DNA from: Pseudomonas putida | Lineage (GTDB): Bacteria; Pseudomonadota; Gammaproteobacteria; Pseudomonadales; Pseudomonadaceae | Length of the DNA stretch: 64,000 nucleotides | Assembly: GCF_001941965.1 (NCBI RefSeq) | Contig: NZ_MKZO01000004.1 | Span: 1-64,000 of the forward strand | Reading direction: 5' to 3' | Shown: positions 60,315-64,000 of the stretch, piece after piece | How positions within the stretch are numbered: position 1 is the first letter of the stretch | How the letters are laid out: each line of letters begins with the position of its first letter | Position numbers and translations under genes: made by a program | The notes under the pieces: generated by a model | The model's input: only the letters and a program-made list of their open reading frames with translations | What the model was told of the DNA's origin: nothing | The model's database searches: none

Positions 60315-61652
60315 TCATACACTTCTCAGCCGCAGGTTGACCCGCAGCCCGGGCGAGCGGTTCTGCGCCCACACCTCGCCGCCCTGCAACTGCACCACGC
60401 TGCGGGCGATCGACAGGCCGAGGCCGAAGCCATCACCGCCGGGGCGTGCGGCATTGAGACGGGTAAAGGGCAGGAAGATGCTTTCCAGCTTGAGTGGATC
60501 GACGCCGGGGCCCTGGTCTTCGATCCACAGGTGCCAGTCCTCGCCGTCCCGTCGCCCGCCCAGGCTTACGATCCCGTCCGGGGGTGAGTGACGCACGGCG
60601 TTGCGCAGGATGTTTTCCATGGCCTGGGCGAGGCTGTTGAGATTGCCCACTACCAGGCAGGCACCCGGCAGAGCGTTGTGCAACTGCTCGGCGGGCCATT
60701 CGCTTTCGTAGCAGACGTCCTCGCACAGCACGTCCCACAGGCGTCCGATATCCACGGTTTCCACGGGCAGTTGCGGACGCTCGGTGTCGAGCCAGACCAG
60801 CTCCAGGGTGTCGTTGATCAGGCGCTCCATGCCCTGCACTTCGCGCTCCAGGCGCTGGCGCAGGGCGGCGGTGTCCTGCTCGCGTTCACCGGTGACGCGT
60901 AGTCGGCTCAGGGGCGTACGCAGTTCGTGGGAGAGGTCGCGCAGCAACTGGCGCTGGAACTCCACGGTGTTCTCCAGGCGCCCGGCCATATGGTCGAAGG
61001 CCCGGGCAAGATCACCCAGTTCGTCGCGACGGCGGGTCAGTTGCGGGCCGACCCGGGCGGACAGGTTGCCGGTACTCAGGGCATTGGCCTGGCGGCGCAG
61101 GATCACCATCGGCGCGATCAGCGTGCGGTACAGCAGCACGCCAAGTCCCAAGGCCAGGCAGGCCGGCACGATGCGCTCCAGCAGCAAGCGCCAGAGATGG
61201 TTGTACTTGCGCGGGTCGAGACGGGCCGGCAAATCCATCACCAGCCGCGCCTCGCTGTCGCTGAATGGCACGTAGAAGGTCGGCGTACCGCCGGGGCGCC
61301 CCACGGACCAGTCCAGGGTACGCATGAAATGCAGCTTCTTGCGCTCGCGCCCGCGCAACGGTTGAGACGACAACGACTGGTCGTACTGCCCTACCACTGC
61401 AGCCCACACACCTTCGCGCTCGCGCAGGCTGCGCAGGAAATCGTCCACGCCCGGGGTGCCGCGGGCATTCCAGGCGCTTTCGGCCTCGGCGGCGTAGTCG
61501 GCGAGGATCTTCTGCGTCGGCGCGGGCAGCTTGGCCGTGGCGGTCTCCAGGCGCTGGCTGATATCCACGTGCAGGCTGATGATCAGCAGGCTCAGCAGGG
61601 CGATGCCGCCCACCAGTTTCCACAGCAGCGAATGGCGGTCGGGCAGGTTCAT
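60315..61652 (-). CDS. pfeS: PfeS-type histidine kinase
   Basis: A 445-residue sensor kinase. Helices LVGGIALLSLLIISLHVDI and PACLALGLGVLLYRTLIAP bracket a periplasmic domain of about 150 residues; HAMP follows, then LLRDLSHELRTPLSRLR with the phospho-acceptor His, NILRNAVRHSP and GFGLGLSIARS. In P. aeruginosa PfeS responds to ferric enterobactin and activates PfeR. The neighbouring receptor gene supports the same role. It overlaps pfeR by 4 bp. Confidence 0.88.
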   Translation of the reverse strand: MNLPDRHSLLWKLVGGIALLSLLIISLHVDISQRLETATAKLPAPTQKILADYAAEAESAWNARGTPGVDDFLRSLREREGVWAAVVGQYDQSLSSQPLRGRERKKLHFMRTLDWSVGRPGGTPTFYVPFSDSEARLVMDLPARLDPRKYNHLWRLLLERIVPACLALGLGVLLYRTLIAPMVILRRQANALSTGNLSARVGPQLTRRRDELGDLARAFDHMAGRLENTVEFQRQLLRDLSHELRTPLSRLRVTGEREQDTAALRQRLEREVQGMERLINDTLELVWLDTERPQLPVETVDIGRLWDVLCEDVCYESEWPAEQLHNALPGACLVVGNLNSLAQAMENILRNAVRHSPPDGIVSLGGRRDGEDWHLWIEDQGPGVDPLKLESIFLPFTRLNAARPGGDGFGLGLSIARSVVQLQGGEVWAQNRSPGLRVNLRLRSV

Positions 61653-62374
61653 GGGCTGACGCGCTTGAGCACGTAGCCCGCACCGCGCACCGTCTCCACC
61701 CGACCGGCGCTATAGCCGATGCCCTGGAGTTTGCGGCGGATATGGCTGACGTGCATGTCCAGGCTGCGGTCGTGGATCGAATAGGCGCGGTGCAGGGCCT
61801 GCTGGTAGAGGAAGGTCTTGCTCAGCACCTCGTTGGGCGAATGCAGCAGGGTTTCGAGGATGCGGTACTCGGTGCTGGTCAGGTCGGCCCAGGTGCCGTT
61901 GCTGCACACGTCGCTGCGCAGCGGGTCGAAGGTCAGGCCCAGGGCCTGACCCAATTCGTCATGGCCCTGGCGTTCTTCGCGCTCGTAGGCCACGCGACGC
62001 AGGATCGCATCGATGCGCACATCCATCTCGACCATGCTGAAAGGCTTGGGCAGGTAATCGTCGGCGCCCTGGCTGAAACCGACGATGCGGTCCTGCTCGG
62101 CACCCAGGGCCGACATCAGGATCACCGGCACGCGCTGGCGGCGGCGCAGTTCGGCGAGGGTCTCAAGGCCATTGCTGTCGGGCAGGAGGATATCCAGCAG
62201 GACCAGGTCGAAGTCGCCTTCGCGCAACAGGTCCACCACGTCCTTCGCGTCGTTCCGCAGGGTCACGGCAAAGCCGCGCTGGCCCAGGTGGCTGTCGATA
62301 TGGGCGGCCAGGAGCGGGTCGTCCTCGATGGCCAGGATGCGCACCGGGGCACGGGGGGATAAGGCGGGCTGCAT
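61649..62374 (-). CDS. pfeR: PfeR-type response regulator
   Basis: A 241-residue OmpR-type regulator. Receiver: VRILAIEDDPLLAAHI, phosphorylated D61 in LVLLDILLPD, Lys in YLPKPFSMVEM. Winged helix: TWADLTSTEYRILETLL... SLDMHVSHIRRKL... VRGAGYVLKRV. The start at 62374 precedes the receiver by 10 residues; a longer frame through the REP element is rejected. A Fur-like site lies at 62385-62403 just upstream, so iron repression of pfeRS is likely. Confidence 0.9.
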   Translation of the reverse strand: MQPALSPRAPVRILAIEDDPLLAAHIDSHLGQRGFAVTLRNDAKDVVDLLREGDFDLVLLDILLPDSNGLETLAELRRRQRVPVILMSALGAEQDRIVGFSQGADDYLPKPFSMVEMDVRIDAILRRVAYEREERQGHDELGQALGLTFDPLRSDVCSNGTWADLTSTEYRILETLLHSPNEVLSKTFLYQQALHRAYSIHDRSLDMHVSHIRRKLQGIGYSAGRVETVRGAGYVLKRVSP

Positions 62375-62384
62375 GGGGCACCTT

Positions 62385-62403
62385 GCGAATGAGAATGGTT
62401 CTT
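62385..62403 (-). promoter_or_regulatory. Fur-box-like sequence upstream of pfeR
   Basis: GCGAATGAGAATGGTTCTT matches the 19-bp Fur consensus at about 12 positions, within 30 bp of the pfeR start. It is consistent with iron control of the locus. Confidence 0.4.
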
Positions 62404-62461
62404 TGTCGTGCATTCTGACGAAAGATCGCGAAGATGCCCATCGTTGTTTGCAAGGCTTGCG

Positions 62462-62546
62462 GGCCTCATCGCTGGCAACGCCAGCTCCCACAGGGTCCGC
62501 ATGTACCGCGAAACCTGTGGGAGCCGGCGTTGCCGGCGATGAGGCC
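62462..62546. repeat. Inverted REP pair
   Basis: GGCCTCATCGCTGGCAACGC from 62462 and its inverted counterpart ending 62546 form a REP doublet in the pfeR to PAAR spacer. The rest of 62375-62707 shows no gene. Confidence 0.78.
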
Positions 62547-62707
62547 ATCAGCAACACCACACTTCAAAAATTCCCTACACATCCTTCGGAAACGTCTGAT
62601 GTTTTTCCCTGCATCAAGACCTCAGGGTGACAGGCTTCCACCCCACAAGCACCACCGCTTTTTCATTCCGGAAAAACAGGCGGTGCCGATGAGCAAGGAG
62701 CCGTGCC

Positions 62708-62806
62708 ATGCAATCGACTACCCAGCGTTTCAACAATCAACACCTCTGCCTGGCGATCCGCGAATGCCGCTCGATCGATGTGCACCACGACAAGGCAGAG
62801 GACTGA
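62708..62806 (+). CDS. Small protein upstream of PAAR effector
   Basis: A 32-residue frame (MQSTTQRFNNQHLCLAIREC... DKAED) with AAGGAG 7 nt before the ATG. It ends 3 bp before the PAAR start, so it may act as a translational leader or a small accessory. I recognise no family. Confidence 0.5.
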   Translation: MQSTTQRFNNQHLCLAIRECRSIDVHHDKAED

Positions 62807-62809
62807 ACC

Positions 62810-64000
62810 ATGACCCGTTCTACATTCAACGGACTGAGCCAGGGCCTGCATGGCGACGAGACCACAACTGGCGCCATCTGCTACAGCAGCCTGCAAAACA
62901 TGACCCAGGGCAATCGTGGCGTGCTGCGCGTCGGCGACAAAACCAGCGCCTGCCCGCGTTGCGGCCAGCAGGGCAGCATCACCGAAGGCTGGCAGGGATT
63001 CACCTGGTTTGGTGCAGCAACAGCGCTGCATGGTGCTGAAGTGCAATGTGGTTGCCCACCGGGCAGCAATCGCCTGATCGCCATGGACCCTCCGCCACGC
63101 TCTGCCCGGATGGCCAGTCCGGTTGCCACACCCGCCAGCGCCCGGGCAACGCCACCCACCTCGCCAGCTCCAACCACGTCGCCTGTTGCGCCAGCGGTGC
63201 CTTTCTCTTCGGAACAAGACAACCAGCCTGCCGAGCCCGGCTTCTACATCGTGCCCAAGTCCACCACTCGCCAGCAGTTGATCGCAGAACTGTTCGGCGA
63301 AGCGCCTGCGCCCGAGGTAATGCGCAAGTTCAACGGGCTCAATGGCAGTCTCGGCAATGACATCGTCAAAGCCGGGCAGATGGTGGTACTCGGTGATCCG
63401 CGCAAACACATGTGCATGCGGGAAGAAGCGCATTTGATGGAGGCCGCGGCAGAGGTGGCCGTGGCGCTGGCAGATCTGGAGCCGGACGATGCGGACTTCA
63501 TGGTCAAGTATCGGGGGGAGATTGCGGCGCTTCTCGGCGAAGTCTCGCTTTGGGCGGGGATTTCCGCAGCAGTGCTGGAAAAGCACATGCAGGATCTCAC
63601 TGACACTTTGATCCGATTAGAAAAACTTCATCAAGATACCCATCGCACTTACGGACACCTGCGAGTACCCGATTTCTTTGAGAAACGGAAAAAACTGCTT
63701 GAAGAGTTGGATAGTAAATTCTTCAAGTCAACTCGCGTGCGAGGTTTCACTTCGCTGGGGGATCATCCGAAGCTGAGAAAGTCCCTGAGTATCTCGACAA
63801 AGAGTCTTGTGCATCACTGGAGAAAAGCTGGTGGCCCGGGGGACATCCCTGGTTTCTCGCGATACGTAAAATCCATATCCAAAGCCGCAAAATATATGAA
63901 TACTGGCGGACTTATAGCTATTGGAATCGGTGGAGTATCTTCGGCTTTAGCGATTTGGGAGACATGCACTACAGCCAATGATGCCGCATGCAAAAAAGTC
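62810..64000 (+). CDS. PAAR-LysM type VI secretion effector, 3' end outside window
   Basis: An open frame of at least 397 residues running off the window. The PAAR-like tip domain spans about residues 38-90 (NRGVLRVGDKTSACPRCG... GSITEGWQGF, ALHGAEVQCGCPPGSNRLI), followed by a Pro/Thr-rich linker. A LysM-like unit (GFYIVPKSTTRQQLIAELFGE... FNGLNGS...VKAGQMVVLGDP) comes next. A long helical part then leads to a hydrophobic helix (GLIAIGIGGVSSALAIW) near the edge. PAAR proteins sit at the spike tip and carry toxin domains; here the toxin lies in or beyond the helical part and may insert into membranes. An immunity gene should follow. Confidence 0.82.
   Translation, partial: MTRSTFNGLSQGLHGDETTTGAICYSSLQNMTQGNRGVLRVGDKTSACPRCGQQGSITEGWQGFTWFGAATALHGAEVQCGCPPGSNRLIAMDPPPRSARMASPVATPASARATPPTSPAPTTSPVAPAVPFSSEQDNQPAEPGFYIVPKSTTRQQLIAELFGEAPAPEVMRKFNGLNGSLGNDIVKAGQMVVLGDPRKHMCMREEAHLMEAAAEVAVALADLEPDDADFMVKYRGEIAALLGEVSLWAGISAAVLEKHMQDLTDTLIRLEKLHQDTHRTYGHLRVPDFFEKRKKLLEELDSKFFKSTRVRGFTSLGDHPKLRKSLSISTKSLVHHWRKAGGPGDIPGFSRYVKSISKAAKYMNTGGLIAIGIGGVSSALAIWETCTTANDAACKKV

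Noticed and set aside
58829-60340. Long plus-strand frame opposite the receptor gene
   Set aside because: It is a GC-driven shadow of the pfeA-like gene; similar long antisense frames lie opposite the SPFH gene (24138-25571) and xenA (28584-29777).

Overview
The window looks like the chromosome of a Pseudomonas of the fluorescens/putida group. This is inferred from gene content (xenA-type reductase, a PfeRS/PfeA-type ferric-catecholate locus, PtrA-family small proteins, DUF3077 proteins), from Pseudomonas-type REP hairpins with the GGGAGC(T/G)(G/A)GCTTGC core, and from high-GC codon use in the core genes. It alternates backbone with two acquired regions.

Region 1 (1 to about 23,400) is part of a copper-resistance genomic island whose left end lies outside the window. 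A leftward operon encodes CopA (multicopper oxidase), CopB, a small Met/His-rich protein, a c-type cytochrome with a His-rich tail and CopG (DUF411). Next come a PtrA-like protein, a rightward bufferin operon (bufA-bufB-bufC), a CopZ-type chaperone with a CueR-type operator, a Gabija anti-phage pair (gajA-gajB), a Cu+ P-type ATPase with a DUF2933 protein, a cupredoxin, a second PtrA-like protein, and copRS. Three near-identical TTACA-N4-TG(T)(C/A)A boxes mark the promoters that CopR is likely to control. Oxidation, periplasmic binding, export and peptide chelation of copper therefore sit together with an anti-phage system. The right part holds an IS21 relic that truncates an MmeI-like restriction gene at its exact IS end, and an AlpA/inovirus-Gp2/winged-helix cluster with iteron-like repeats. 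It ends near a pair of tandem 12-bp repeats.

Region 2 (about 23,500 to 37,800) is backbone: GST, an SPFH protein, LysR with an MFS exporter, xenA with an ArsR regulator, a second MFS transporter and a PAS-GGDEF diguanylate cyclase. Between 30,300 and 36,285 lie five genes (two small proteins and three delta-60-repeat proteins). Each is preceded at a fixed distance by the same 22-bp element with CTG-N10-CAG symmetry, resembling a LuxR-family box. I know of no description of this group.

Region 3 (37,891 to 53,759) is a P4-like satellite inserted at the 3' end of tRNA-Met(CAU). It has an integrase, two inverted iteron clusters sharing a perfect 31-bp inverted repeat 13.4 kb apart, AlpA-like regulators, a C4/CI-type antisense RNA, a DUF3077 protein and a TOPRIM/DUF927 primase-helicase. 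Its AT-rich cargo (47,130 to 51,354) is of the kind often occupied by anti-phage systems in P4-like satellites: a tightly coupled pair of a helical/winged-helix-like protein and a PD-(D/E)xK nuclease-like protein, a C-H-D protease-like protein and an orphan 268-residue protein. An IS5-type relic lies at its right.

Region 4 (53,960 to 64,000) is backbone: an MTHFR-like protein, DUF3325/PepSY/DUF3649 membrane genes, a pfeA-like receptor gene with a one-base frameshift, pfeS and pfeR, and the start of a PAAR-LysM type VI secretion effector that runs off the window.
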